Of a DNA stretch of 64,000 bases, positions 30,887 through 38,804 are shown piece after piece. A program made the position numbers and the translations under genes. Source of the DNA: Oscillibacter sp. MSJ-31 (GTDB lineage: Bacteria; Bacillota; Clostridia; Oscillospirales; Oscillospiraceae); NCBI RefSeq assembly GCF_018918025.1, contig NZ_JAHLPT010000010.1, positions 1 to 64,000 on the forward strand, read 5' to 3'. Each line of letters opens with the position of its first letter. Positions within the stretch are counted from its first letter, which is position 1. The notes beneath the pieces are model-generated. The model did not search any database, was not told where the DNA came from, and worked only from the letters and a program-made list of their open reading frames with translations.

Positions 30887-31395
30887 AGAAGCATTCGCTG
30901 TGGCTCTGCCCTTTGGCTATCGCGGCCATCGTCGCACTGGACCAGTGGGTGAAGGCCTATATCGTGACCCATTTCGCCGTGGGCGAGAGCGCGGAGTTTC
31001 TCCCGCGGCTGCTGCGGCTGCACTATGTGCGCAATTTCGGCGCGGCATGGTCGAGCTTTTCCGGCGAGCGCTGGCTGCTCATCGGCGTGACGGGCGTGGG
31101 GATGCTCGCGCTCGCATGGCTGCTCGCGCGGATCGTGCGGCACCCGCTCGGCGTGTGGTCGCTGACCGCCGTGATCGGCGGCGGCGTGGGAAATCTTATT
31201 GACCGCGTTCGCCTCGGCTATGTGGTGGATATGCTCGACTGCACGTTCATCGAGTTTCCGGTTTTCAACGTTGCGGACTGCTTTGTGGTCTGCGGCACCA
31301 TCGCGGCACTCGTTTACTACATTTGGATCTACCCGAACACCGACGCGAAGAATTGGGAGAAGGACCATGGAACCGATCCGGCTCAGGGCAAGTGA
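30883..31395 (+). CDS. lspA: Lipoprotein signal peptidase (signal peptidase II)
   Basis: This four-helix membrane aspartyl protease removes signal peptides from diacylated prolipoproteins. The 170-residue length is normal. Conserved blocks are VALDQWVKAYI, VRNFGAAWS, GGGVGNLIDRVRLGYVVDML and FPVFNVADCFV; the catalytic aspartates are those of VVDM and FNVAD. The gene overlaps the anti-sigma gene by four bases and its end overlaps the start of rlu by 29 bases. The lspA-rlu pair is a common Firmicute arrangement. Confidence 0.95.
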   Translation: MKKHSLWLCPLAIAAIVALDQWVKAYIVTHFAVGESAEFLPRLLRLHYVRNFGAAWSSFSGERWLLIGVTGVGMLALAWLLARIVRHPLGVWSLTAVIGGGVGNLIDRVRLGYVVDMLDCTFIEFPVFNVADCFVVCGTIAALVYYIWIYPNTDAKNWEKDHGTDPAQGK

Positions 31396-32278
31396 AGAAA
31401 GCAAAAATCAAAGGCTCGACGCATTTCTTGCGTCGAGCCTTGACGGCTTGACCCGCTCGCAGGCGACGCGGCTCATCGAGAGCGGCGAGGTCGCGGTGGA
31501 TGGGAAGTCCGTCAGCAAAAGCTATAAGCTCGCGGGCGGCGAGGACATCGCCGTGACGCTGCCCGAGCCGGAGCCGGTCGAGGCCGTGCCGCAGGACATT
31601 CCGCTCGATGTGGTGTACGAGGATGCGGACGTGATCGTGGTCAACAAGCCCAGCGGCATGGTCGTCCACCCCGCGCCGGGGCACCCGGACGGCACGCTCG
31701 TCAACGCGCTGCTGTACCATTGCGCGGGAACGCTCTCGGGCATCGGCGGCGCGCTGCGCCCGGGCATCGTCCACCGCATCGACCGCGACACGAGCGGTCT
31801 CATCATCGCGGCGAAGAACGACGCGGCGCACCAGTACCTCTCCGTGCAGCTCGCCGACCACACGCTCGCGCGCACCTACGAGTGCATCGTTGTGGGCGCT
31901 CTGCGCGAGGACCGCGGCACGGTGGACGCGCCCATCGCGCGCCATCCGACCGACCGCAAGCGCATGGCGGTGGTCGCCGGCGGGCGCGAGGCGGTCACGC
32001 ATTGGGAGGTCATCGCCCGCTATCCGGGCTATACCCACGTCCGCTGCCGGCTCGAAACGGGACGCACGCACCAGATCCGCGTCCACATGGCCTACATCGG
32101 GCATCCCATTCTCGGCGACACGGTATACGGTGCAAAGAAGGAGGTCCCCGGCCTGACGGGGCAATGCCTGCACGCGGTCGGCCTGCGCTTTCTCCATCCG
32201 CGCACGCACGAGGTCGTGGAGCTTTCCTGTCCCCTGCCGGATGAATTTACAAGGATGCTGCAAAAAATCAGGAAATAA
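31367..32278 (+). CDS. rluD: RluD-type 23S rRNA pseudouridine synthase
   Basis: The 303-residue enzyme isomerises uridine to pseudouridine in rRNA. An S4 RNA-binding domain (residues about 15-75: RLDAFLASSLDGLTRSQATR) is followed by the catalytic domain with VVNKPSGMVVHP and HRIDRDTSGL, whose second Asp is the catalytic residue, and by RTHQIRVHMAYIGHPILGD. The start at 31367 follows GGGAGAAGGACC inside the end of lspA. A perfect 13-bp inverted repeat sits inside the coding sequence at 31411-31441. A terminator follows at 32307. Which uridine is modified cannot be told; other Rlu paralogues are possible. Confidence 0.9.
   Translation: MEPIRLRASEESKNQRLDAFLASSLDGLTRSQATRLIESGEVAVDGKSVSKSYKLAGGEDIAVTLPEPEPVEAVPQDIPLDVVYEDADVIVVNKPSGMVVHPAPGHPDGTLVNALLYHCAGTLSGIGGALRPGIVHRIDRDTSGLIIAAKNDAAHQYLSVQLADHTLARTYECIVVGALREDRGTVDAPIARHPTDRKRMAVVAGGREAVTHWEVIARYPGYTHVRCRLETGRTHQIRVHMAYIGHPILGDTVYGAKKEVPGLTGQCLHAVGLRFLHPRTHEVVELSCPLPDEFTRMLQKIRK
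31411..31441 (+). promoter_or_regulatory. Perfect 13-bp hairpin inside the start of rluD
   Basis: AAGGCTCGACGCA and TGCGTCGAGCCTT flank a five-base loop (TTTCT), 16 bases after the lspA stop and within codons 15-25 of rluD. There is no U-tract. It could protect the 3' end of upstream mRNA or modulate rluD translation. Confidence 0.6.
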
Positions 32279-32306
32279 ATTGCACGCGATACGGCACCAA
32301 ACACGG

Positions 32307-32340
32307 GGAGCGTTCTCTATGACAGAGAACGCTCCTCTTT
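32307..32340. terminator. Bidirectional terminator between rluD and prmA
   Basis: GGAGCGTTCTCT and AGAGAACGCTCC form a 12-bp stem followed by TCTTTT. It lies between convergent stops at 32278 and 32351. Confidence 0.85.
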
Positions 32341-32350
32341 TGCTGTGCTG

Positions 32351-33304
32351 TTATTTGCACAAATATGAGAACCAGCCCTCGCTCTCGCGGGCCTCCATGA
32401 TCGCCCAGCCCGCAAGACGCAGCGCGTCCGCGACCTCGACCGCGCGGTCGTCGATGATGCCCGAGCAGAGGAACAGCCCACCCTTTTTCAGCAGCGGCCG
32501 CACCTGCGGCGCGAGCGCGATGATGACGTCCGCCACGATGTTCGCCACGACGATATCATAGTCTCCGCTGAACTCGCGCGCGAGCCTTTTGTCGCTGAGC
32601 ACATCGCCCGCGCGGACGGTGTAGTGCTCCCGCCCGATGCCGTTGAGCGCGGCATTCTCGTAGGCAACGCCCACGCACTTGTCATCGATGTCGCAGGCGA
32701 AGGCGTCCTCCGCGCCCAGCAGCAGCGCCGCAATGGAGAGGATGCCGCTGCCGCAGCCGAGGTCGAGCACCTTTTCGCCGCCGCGAATGTGCTTTTCGAG
32801 TGCCTGAAGGCACAGGCGTGTGGTCGCGTGGCTGCCCGTGCCGAAGGTCAGCCCGGGATTCAGGATGAGCTTCACGCGCTCCGTCGGCTTCGCCTGCTCC
32901 CACTCGGGAATGACCAGCAGGCGCTCGCCGATCTCCATGGGCTTATAGAACTGCTTCCAGTTGTTCTCCCAGTCGGCGTCCTCCACGTTTTCCATCGTGA
33001 GGAGCAGCGGCGCGTATTCGGGATGCTGCTTCTTGAGCGCCGAGAGCGCGATGCGCACCTGCGCCAGCGTGGAAAAACCGCTCTCGCTTTCTTCGAGGTA
33101 GAAGGTCACGCGGCATTTGCCGTGCTTCTCCGCCAGCAGCTCATCGTCCACATAGTCCCAATACTGGTGGTTGTTTTCGAGAAAATCCTTGAAGTCCGCC
33201 TCGTCGTCGATGACAAGGCCCTCGACGCCCTGCTCGCGCAGCAGCTCGCTGACCGGCTCCAGACCGGCACGGGCGGTGTCGATATGCAGCTCCAGCCACT
33301 TCAT
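32351..33304 (-). CDS. prmA: Ribosomal protein L11 methyltransferase
   Basis: The 317-residue class I methyltransferase trimethylates lysines and the N-terminus of ribosomal protein L11. The N-terminal substrate-recognition domain begins WLELHIDTARAGLEPVSELL. The methyltransferase core has the family signature DPG-FGTGSHATT (here LNPGLTFGTGSHATTRLCL), motif I VLDLGCGSGILSIAA and the NIVADV motif where NPPY-like motifs sit. The gene starts one codon inside the end of degV (four-base overlap), so the two form a minus-strand operon read from degV. Confidence 0.93.
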   Translation of the reverse strand: MKWLELHIDTARAGLEPVSELLREQGVEGLVIDDEADFKDFLENNHQYWDYVDDELLAEKHGKCRVTFYLEESESGFSTLAQVRIALSALKKQHPEYAPLLLTMENVEDADWENNWKQFYKPMEIGERLLVIPEWEQAKPTERVKLILNPGLTFGTGSHATTRLCLQALEKHIRGGEKVLDLGCGSGILSIAALLLGAEDAFACDIDDKCVGVAYENAALNGIGREHYTVRAGDVLSDKRLAREFSGDYDIVVANIVADVIIALAPQVRPLLKKGGLFLCSGIIDDRAVEVADALRLAGWAIMEARESEGWFSYLCK

Positions 33305-34179
33305 CGCTGCGTCCCCACGAAGAACAGCCCCAGCGTGCCGCAGCCGGTGTGCGCGCCGATCACGGGGCCGATGAAGTCCGCGCGGACGTCCGTCACGCCG
33401 AAGCGCTCCTCCAGCAGCTCCTTGACGTATGCCACGGAGTCGGGGCAGTTGGCGTGGCAGATGAACAAGGGCTGGTTCTTGTCCGGCTCGACGCCCAGCT
33501 CCTCCACCTTGTCGACCAGCGCCTTGAGCGCAGCCCTCGTGCCGCGCGCCTTGCTCATGGGAATGAGCCTGCCCTCGCTGTCGGTGTGCATGACGGGCTT
33601 AATGCCCAGCATCGTGCCGACGAAAGCCGCCGTGGCGCTCACGCGGCCGCCGCGCTTGAGGTGGTTGAGATCGTCCACGATGAACCAGTGGCATTGGGTC
33701 TGGAGGATGCTCCTCACATATGCCGCCAGCGTCTCGATGTCGGGGCTGCTCCTCCGGCGCTCCTGCACCGTGCGGTAGAGCAGCATTCCCTGTCCGCGCG
33801 AGGCGGAGAGGGAGTCGATGACAACGATCTTCGCGTCGGGGTACTCGCTTTTCAGGTCCTCCGCCGCGATGCAGGCGGACTGGTAGGTGGTGGACAGCGC
33901 GCCGGAGAAGCAGATGCACAGGATATCCTTGCCCGCGTCGAGCGCCCTGCGCATCGCCTCGTCGAACTGGCCGACATTGGCGGCGGCGGTGGTGCTGTTC
34001 TCGCCCGCAGCGATCTTCGCGAAAAATTCCTCGGGGGACATCTCGGCATGGTCAGGCGTGTTGAGATAGGTTTTGCCGTTGATCGTAAAGGAAAGCGGCA
34101 GAACGGTAAGCCCGAGCTCGTCGACCTCCTGCTGGTTCAGGTCGCAGCAGCTGTCGGTCATGATAATATAGTCACGCAT
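33301..34179 (-). CDS. DegV family fatty-acid-binding protein
   Basis: DegV proteins bind a fatty acid in a cleft between two domains; in Staphylococcus the related FakB proteins present it to a DhaK-like kinase. The 292-residue protein has the N-terminal IIMTDSCCDL (family TDS/TSD), STTAAANVGQF, the characteristic CICFSGALSTTYQSA and VVIDSLSASRGQGMLL. A HLKRGGRVSATAAFVGTMLG loop and the C-terminal IGPVIGAHTGCGTLGLFF complete the fold. The kinase partner is not in this window. The prmA gene overlaps its end. Confidence 0.92.
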   Translation of the reverse strand: MRDYIIMTDSCCDLNQQEVDELGLTVLPLSFTINGKTYLNTPDHAEMSPEEFFAKIAAGENSTTAAANVGQFDEAMRRALDAGKDILCICFSGALSTTYQSACIAAEDLKSEYPDAKIVVIDSLSASRGQGMLLYRTVQERRRSSPDIETLAAYVRSILQTQCHWFIVDDLNHLKRGGRVSATAAFVGTMLGIKPVMHTDSEGRLIPMSKARGTRAALKALVDKVEELGVEPDKNQPLFICHANCPDSVAYVKELLEERFGVTDVRADFIGPVIGAHTGCGTLGLFFVGTQR

Positions 34180-34308
34180 GGCGTTCCTTTCCGGGCCGCA
34201 GACAAACGGCCCCTTTTGGGGAATAGAGTCGATTCTTCCTTAGAATGGCAGTATTGTAGCAGAACGTTAAGATAATATCAATAATTTTCTGTAAACAATG
34301 CTTTCCGT

Positions 34309-35691
34309 TCACTTTCCGACGCAGAAGCGTTCAAAAATGCGCGTCACCATGTCCTCGCGCGCCGTGCGGCCGGTCAGCTCGCCGAGCGCGTCAAGCGCGC
34401 CCTCGGCCTCGGTGAGCACCACGTCGGGCGTCAGCCCGGCGGTGAGCGCCTCGTGCGCCGCACGGACGCTCTCGAGCGCACGGCGGATGGCTTCGGCCTG
34501 TCGGGCGTTGGTGAGCAGCGTGCCGCCCGCGGGAACGCCGGCAGGAAAGCAGTCTCCGATCGTGGCGATCAACGCATCCAGCCCGCCGGGCATTACGGAA
34601 TTAAAGGAGACCAGATGCTCCGGCGCAGGCGCGCCGTCCGGCAGTCTCCAAACGGCGGTCTTTACGGCGGGGTTTCGATCGTCCTTGCTGATGGCCAGAA
34701 TCCAATGCGGCGCTCGGGCGGCAAGCGCGAGAATGTCTGGCTCCACAGTGAGCGGCGTATGGCTGCCGTCCGCTACCACGATCACCAGATCGGCGCTCTC
34801 GACCGCGCGGCGCGAGCGCTCCACGCCGAGCCGCTCCACGGCGTCGTCTGTCTCGCGGATGCCCGCCGTGTCGATGAGCCGCAGCAGCGCGCCGCCGACC
34901 ACCGCCTTCTCCTCCACGGTGTCGCGCGTCGTGCCGGGAAGGTCGGTGACGATGGCGCGGTCGTAGCCCACGAGCGCGTTGAGCAGCGAGCTTTTGCCCG
35001 CGTTCGGCGCGCCGACGATGGCGGTCGCTGCGCCGCTTTTGAGCACGCGTCCGCGCGCAAAGGTGCCGAGCAGCGCCGCGAGCGTTTGTTTGCTCTCCGT
35101 GAGCGTCCGCTCCGTCTCGGCAAGCGTCAGGTCCTCGATGTCCTCGTCTGGGTAGTCCACCACGGCGTAGAAGCGGCTGGTGAGGCTCAGCAGCGCGTCG
35201 TAGACCTGTTCGAGCGGGCGGCGCAGCGCGCCGTCCACCTGGGCGGCGGCGTTCCGCGCCGCCTCGGCGGTCTCGGCGTCAATGAGGTCGATGACCGCCT
35301 CTGCCTCGGTGAGGTCCATTTTGCCGTTCAGAAACGCGCGCTCGGTAAACTCTCCCGCCCGCGCCTGCCGTGCGCCTGCGGCAAACGCGGCACGCAGGAC
35401 CTCCTGCAAAACGACCGGCGAGCCGTGGCAGTGCAGCTCCGCGCTCTCCTCGCCCGTGTAGCTGTCTCCGGCGGAGAACACCACCGCCAGCGCGTGGTCG
35501 AGCGTGCGGCCCTCGGCGTCGCGCACCGTGCCGTAGGTCATGCGCCGCGGCAGAAGCTCCGCAGCCGAGCGACCGTTCACCGGCGTGAACAGCGCTGCGA
35601 GCACGCGCCGGGTCTCCGCGCCGCTCAGGCGCACGATGCCGACCGCGGCGGCCGCGGGCGCGGTGGCGATGGCAGCAATGGTGTTGGGCAT
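34309..35691 (-). CDS. mnmE: tRNA uridine-5-carboxymethylaminomethyl modification GTPase
   Basis: With MnmG this GTPase modifies U34 of several tRNAs. The 460-residue protein has the N-terminal folate-binding domain (IAAIATAPAAAAVGIVRLSG, GESAELHCHGSP), a helical domain, and a G domain inserted within it: P-loop GAPNAGKSSLLNAL, switch DLPGTTRDTVEE, DTAGIRE, and SKDD in place of NKxD. The extreme C-terminus is RIFERFCVGK, matching the conserved C-I/V-G-K end. The start at 35691 follows AAGGAGGTCG; a longer in-frame extension has no ribosome site. Confidence 0.96.
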   Translation of the reverse strand: MPNTIAAIATAPAAAAVGIVRLSGAETRRVLAALFTPVNGRSAAELLPRRMTYGTVRDAEGRTLDHALAVVFSAGDSYTGEESAELHCHGSPVVLQEVLRAAFAAGARQARAGEFTERAFLNGKMDLTEAEAVIDLIDAETAEAARNAAAQVDGALRRPLEQVYDALLSLTSRFYAVVDYPDEDIEDLTLAETERTLTESKQTLAALLGTFARGRVLKSGAATAIVGAPNAGKSSLLNALVGYDRAIVTDLPGTTRDTVEEKAVVGGALLRLIDTAGIRETDDAVERLGVERSRRAVESADLVIVVADGSHTPLTVEPDILALAARAPHWILAISKDDRNPAVKTAVWRLPDGAPAPEHLVSFNSVMPGGLDALIATIGDCFPAGVPAGGTLLTNARQAEAIRRALESVRAAHEALTAGLTPDVVLTEAEGALDALGELTGRTAREDMVTRIFERFCVGK

Positions 35692-35753
35692 AAGACGACC
35701 TCCTTGATGATAGCCGATATTTGTCGATATGATACCACAAAACGGAAAAATTG

Positions 35754-35787
35754 AAAAGGGGCACGGCGCAGCCGTGTCCCTCTTTTT
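35754..35787 (-). terminator. Intrinsic terminator between pnp and mnmE
   Basis: GGGGCACGGC-GCA-GCCGTGTCCC with A- and T-runs on both sides. It lies between the pnp stop (35939) and the mnmE start, so it probably ends the rpsO-pnp transcript. Confidence 0.75.
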
Positions 35788-35877
35788 GACGCAATAAGCG
35801 AGGCGGCTTCTATTGCTCTTTCCCAATTTTTGTATCATCCCCTTCAGAATGATACCCAGACGCAATACAAGCGCAGC

Positions 35878-35910
35878 AAGGCGCCGCCTGCCATCGGCAG
35901 GCGGCGCCTT
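35878..35910. terminator. Perfect 15-bp GC-rich hairpin after pnp
   Basis: AAGGCGCCGCCTGCC-ATC-GGCAGGCGGCGCCTT lies 28 bp beyond the pnp stop. A T-rich stretch follows only on the plus strand, so for pnp it is more likely a 3'-end stabiliser placed ahead of the terminator at 35754. Confidence 0.6.
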
Positions 35911-35938
35911 ATTTTACATTTAAATTCTTGTTTGTCGC

Positions 35939-38086
35939 TTACTGCTCCTTGGCGGCCTCGGCCTGCTGGGCCTCGATCTCGAGGAGAGCGTCCTTGCGGG
36001 AGAGATTCCAGCGGCCCTTTTCGTCGATCTCCATGAACTTGACCCAGATCATGTCGCCGACGGTGACCACGTCCTCGACCTTCTCGACGCGCTTCTTGTC
36101 GAGCTTGGAGATGTGCACCAGACCGTCCTTGCCCGGGGCGATCTCCACGAAGGCGCCGAACTGCATCAGGCGCACGACGCGGCCGTAGTACAGCTTGCCG
36201 ACCTCGGGGACAAACACGATGTCGTCGATGCACTTCTTCGCGGCGTCGCAGGCGGCGGCGTCGGCAGAGGCGATGTGGATGGTGCCGTCGTCGTCGATGT
36301 CGATCTTCGCGCCGGTGTCGGCGACGATCTTCTGAATGACGGAGCCGCCCTTACCGATGACCTCGCGGATGCGGTCGGGATCGATCTTCATGGTGATCAT
36401 CTTGGGCGCGTAGGGGCTGACCTCGGGACGCGGCTCGGCGATGCAGGGCAGCATGATCTGGTCGAGGATCTGCACGCGCGCGTCGTAGGTGATGTCCAGC
36501 GCGTTCTTGATGATCGCCATGGTCAGGCCGTCGTTCTTGAGATCCATCTGGATGGCGGTGATGCCCTTCTTCGTACCGGCGACCTTGAAGTCCATTTCGC
36601 CGTGGAAGTCCTCAACGCCCTGAATGTCGATGAAGGTGGTGAAATCGTCGCCGTCCTGAATGAGGCCGCAGGAGATGCCGGCGACAGGCGCCTTGATGGG
36701 CACGCCGGCGTCCATCAGCGCGAGCGTGGAGCCGCAGATGGAGCCCTGAGAGGTGGAGCCGTTGGAGGAGACGACCTCGCTCACCACGCGGATGGCGTAG
36801 GGGAACTCCTCAACGGGCGGAATGACGGGCAGCAGCGCGCGCTCGGCGAGAGCGCCGTGACCGATCTCGCGGCGGCCGGGGCTGCGGGCGGGCTTGGCCT
36901 CGCCGACGGAGTAGCCGGGGAAGTTGTAGTGGTGCATATAGCGCTTCTCAGTCTCTTCCCAGATGGTGTCGAGCTTCTGGTTGGCGCTGAGGGTATCGAG
37001 AGTGCAGACGGAGAGCACCTGCGTCTGGCCGCGGGTGAACAGGCCCGAGCCATGGACGCGGGGCAGCACGCCGACCTCGGCGGCGAGAGGACGGATCTCG
37101 TTCTTCTGACGGCCGTCAACGCGGTGACCCTCGAGCAGCCACGCCTTGACGATCTTCTTCTGGAACTTATAGGTGAACTCGTCGAGGTACTGATCCATGT
37201 CGGGATACTCCTCGAGGTACTTCTCGTGCCAGTGCTCGATCATCTCGTTCCAGCGGGCCTCGCGGACGTTCTTGTCGTCGGTATCCATGGCGGCCTTGGC
37301 CTCGTCCATGAAGTCGGCAACGATCTTGTCAAAGAGCTCCTGATTGAAGTTCGCGTGGGGATAGTCGAACTTGGGCTTGCCGATCTCGGCGACCATGCGG
37401 TTGATCAGCTCGATCTGCTTCTGATTCTCGTTGTGCGCCAGCTCGATGGCACGGTACATCGTGTCGTTATCGACCTCGTTCGCGCCCGCCTCGATCATAA
37501 CGACCTTCTTGCCGGTGGAGACGACGGTCACGTCAAGGTCGGAGACCTTGCGCTGCTCGCTCGTGGGGTTGAGGACCAGCTCGCCATTGACGAGACCGAC
37601 CTTCAGCGCGCCGACGGGGCCGTTCCAGGGAATGTCCGAGATGGCGAGGGCGGCGGAGGTGCCGATGAGCGCGGCGATCTCGGGAGAACAGTCGTGGTCG
37701 ACCGCCATGACGGTCGCCATGATGGACACGTCGTTGCGGAAATCATAGGGGAAGAGCGGGCGGATGGGACGGTCGATGACGCGGCTGGTCAGGATGCCCT
37801 TCTCGCCGGGGCGGCCCTCGCGGCGGTTGAAGCTGCCGGGGATGCGGCCGACGGAGTACATCTTCTCCTCAAAGTCGACGGAGAGGGGGAAGAAGTCGAT
37901 GCCGTCGCGGGGACGGGCGGACGCAGTGGCGCAGACCAGCACGCGGGTGTCGCCGTAGCCGACCATGACGGCGGCGTTGGCGAGCTCGGCGAGCTTGCCG
38001 ACCTCGAGGGTCAGCGGACGGCCGGCGAGCTCCATTTCATACTTGTGGTAGCCGGGGAATTGACGGTGGGTGATGATGGTGGACAT
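35939..38086 (-). CDS. pnp: Polyribonucleotide nucleotidyltransferase (PNPase)
   Basis: This phosphorolytic 3'-5' exoribonuclease is a core part of RNA turnover. The 715-residue protein has the first RNase PH domain (FPGYHKYEMELAGRPLTLEV, FFPLSVDFEEKMYSVGRIPG), a helical linker, the second RNase PH domain (RTRGQTQ-like FTRGQTQVLSV, GDDFTTFIDIQGVEDFHGEM), a KH domain (IREVIGKGGSVIQKI) and an S1 domain (VVRLMQFGAFVEIAPGKDGL). The start at 38086 is six bases after another in-frame ATG, and is favoured because AGGAG lies seven bases upstream. It follows rpsO, the classical order. The leader carries nested hairpins (38114-38202). Confidence 0.97.
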   Translation of the reverse strand: MSTIITHRQFPGYHKYEMELAGRPLTLEVGKLAELANAAVMVGYGDTRVLVCATASARPRDGIDFFPLSVDFEEKMYSVGRIPGSFNRREGRPGEKGILTSRVIDRPIRPLFPYDFRNDVSIMATVMAVDHDCSPEIAALIGTSAALAISDIPWNGPVGALKVGLVNGELVLNPTSEQRKVSDLDVTVVSTGKKVVMIEAGANEVDNDTMYRAIELAHNENQKQIELINRMVAEIGKPKFDYPHANFNQELFDKIVADFMDEAKAAMDTDDKNVREARWNEMIEHWHEKYLEEYPDMDQYLDEFTYKFQKKIVKAWLLEGHRVDGRQKNEIRPLAAEVGVLPRVHGSGLFTRGQTQVLSVCTLDTLSANQKLDTIWEETEKRYMHHYNFPGYSVGEAKPARSPGRREIGHGALAERALLPVIPPVEEFPYAIRVVSEVVSSNGSTSQGSICGSTLALMDAGVPIKAPVAGISCGLIQDGDDFTTFIDIQGVEDFHGEMDFKVAGTKKGITAIQMDLKNDGLTMAIIKNALDITYDARVQILDQIMLPCIAEPRPEVSPYAPKMITMKIDPDRIREVIGKGGSVIQKIVADTGAKIDIDDDGTIHIASADAAACDAAKKCIDDIVFVPEVGKLYYGRVVRLMQFGAFVEIAPGKDGLVHISKLDKKRVEKVEDVVTVGDMIWVKFMEIDEKGRWNLSRKDALLEIEAQQAEAAKEQ

Positions 38087-38113
38087 GATCATACTCCTTT
38101 TCAGATTTTTGTC

Positions 38114-38202
38114 GGGAGCCTTGTCCGACCCTTTAGCACTTGAGCTCAGCCGCGAACGCGTCGCGGACAAGATCAACTGCTAAAATGCGGGCGTCGGCTC
38201 CC
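38114..38202 (-). ncRNA. Nested-hairpin 5' leader of pnp, probable autoregulatory element
   Basis: Three inverted repeats are nested around one centre: outer GGGAGCC (38114-38120) with GGCTCCC (38196-38202), middle TTTAGCACTTGA (38132-38143) with TCAACTGCTAAA (38173-38184; one mismatch) and inner CCGCGA (38150-38155) with TCGCGG (38161-38166). CTTGTCCG/CGGACAAG offers an alternative pairing. In E. coli PNPase represses itself through a leader duplex cut by RNase III; this structure is placed for the same role. Confidence 0.65.
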
Positions 38203-38251
38203 TGTTTTGCGGGCTTTTGCGGGAAAATCGGGGGTGCAAGATAGCAAAACA

Positions 38252-38279
38252 CGCGGGGAAAGAATATCCTTCCCCCGCG
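38252..38279 (-). terminator. Hairpin between rpsO and pnp
   Basis: CGCGGGGAAAG and CTTCCCCCGCG form an imperfect stem just after the rpsO stop; on the minus strand only GTGTTTTGC follows. It may be a partial terminator or processing site that sets the rpsO to pnp ratio. Confidence 0.6.
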
Positions 38280-38290
38280 CATATTGTCTC

Positions 38291-38557
38291 TTACTTACGG
38301 ATGCCGAGCTTGGCGATGATGGCACGATAGCGCTCGATGTCCTTCTTCATGAGGTAGTCGAGCAGGCTGCGGCGCTTACCGATCATCTTGTACAGGCCGC
38401 GGCGGGAGTGGTTATCCTGCGCGTGGACCTTGAGGTGCTCGGTGAGCTGGTTGATGCGCTCGGTGAGAATGGCGATCTGGACCTCGGGAGAACCGGTGTC
38501 GCTCTCATGGGTGCGGTTGGCTTCGATAATGGCAGTCTTCTGGTCTTTGAGCATCAT
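38291..38557 (-). CDS. rpsO: 30S ribosomal protein S15
   Basis: The 88-residue protein is full length and binds 16S rRNA early in assembly of the small-subunit platform. It shows the S15 pattern: [38 protein letters not shown] and [16 protein letters not shown]. Two ATG codons are adjacent; the first (38557) is kept, since AAAGGTGG lies upstream at a normal distance. A strong promoter (38669-38697) and a hairpin leader precede it, and pnp follows. Confidence 0.97.
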   Translation of the reverse strand: MMLKDQKTAIIEANRTHESDTGSPEVQIAILTERINQLTEHLKVHAQDNHSRRGLYKMIGKRRSLLDYLMKKDIERYRAIIAKLGIRK

Positions 38558-38587
38558 AGTTGTGTTTCCACCTTTCAAAAATATTCA

Positions 38588-38636
38588 CCCTGAACTGAGC
38601 GGCGGGACAGGTGACGATCCGCGTCCTAAGTTCGGG
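38588..38636 (-). promoter_or_regulatory. Hairpin in the rpsO leader, possible S15 autoregulation site
   Basis: CCCTGAACTGAG (38588-38599) pairs with CTAAGTTCGGG (38626-38636) with one bulge and one mismatch, enclosing the leader 30 to 80 bases before the start codon. S15 leaders in other bacteria fold into a repressor-binding structure; the sequence itself is not conserved, so this is position plus structure only. Confidence 0.45.
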
Positions 38637-38668
38637 TATGCTCCTCGCGCGCCTTCACGCGCTTTGAT

Positions 38669-38697
38669 ATCATACCACGGCTTTTTTCTATTGTAAA
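38669..38697 (-). promoter_or_regulatory. Promoter of rpsO-pnp
   Basis: On the minus strand TTTACA (38697-38692), a 17-bp spacer ending TGG and TATGAT (38674-38669). Confidence 0.75.
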
Positions 38698-38755
38698 GGG
38701 AAATCTGCGAAAATATTCCGCGTTTTCTTCCTTTTTTTCGCCGTGGGAGCAAAAA

Positions 38756-38783
38756 GCGGGACGGACCGCATGGTCCGTCCCGC
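38756..38783 (-). terminator. Intrinsic terminator of the AGCS symporter gene
   Basis: GCGGGACGGACC and GGTCCGTCCCGC form a perfect 12-bp stem followed on the minus strand by five T residues; it lies 22 bp beyond the stop at 38805. Confidence 0.88.
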
Positions 38784-38804
38784 CGCAGGAGACTGGATAT
38801 TCGC

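Noticed and set aside
36113-38143. Open frame opposite pnp
   Set aside because: Antisense shadow of pnp.
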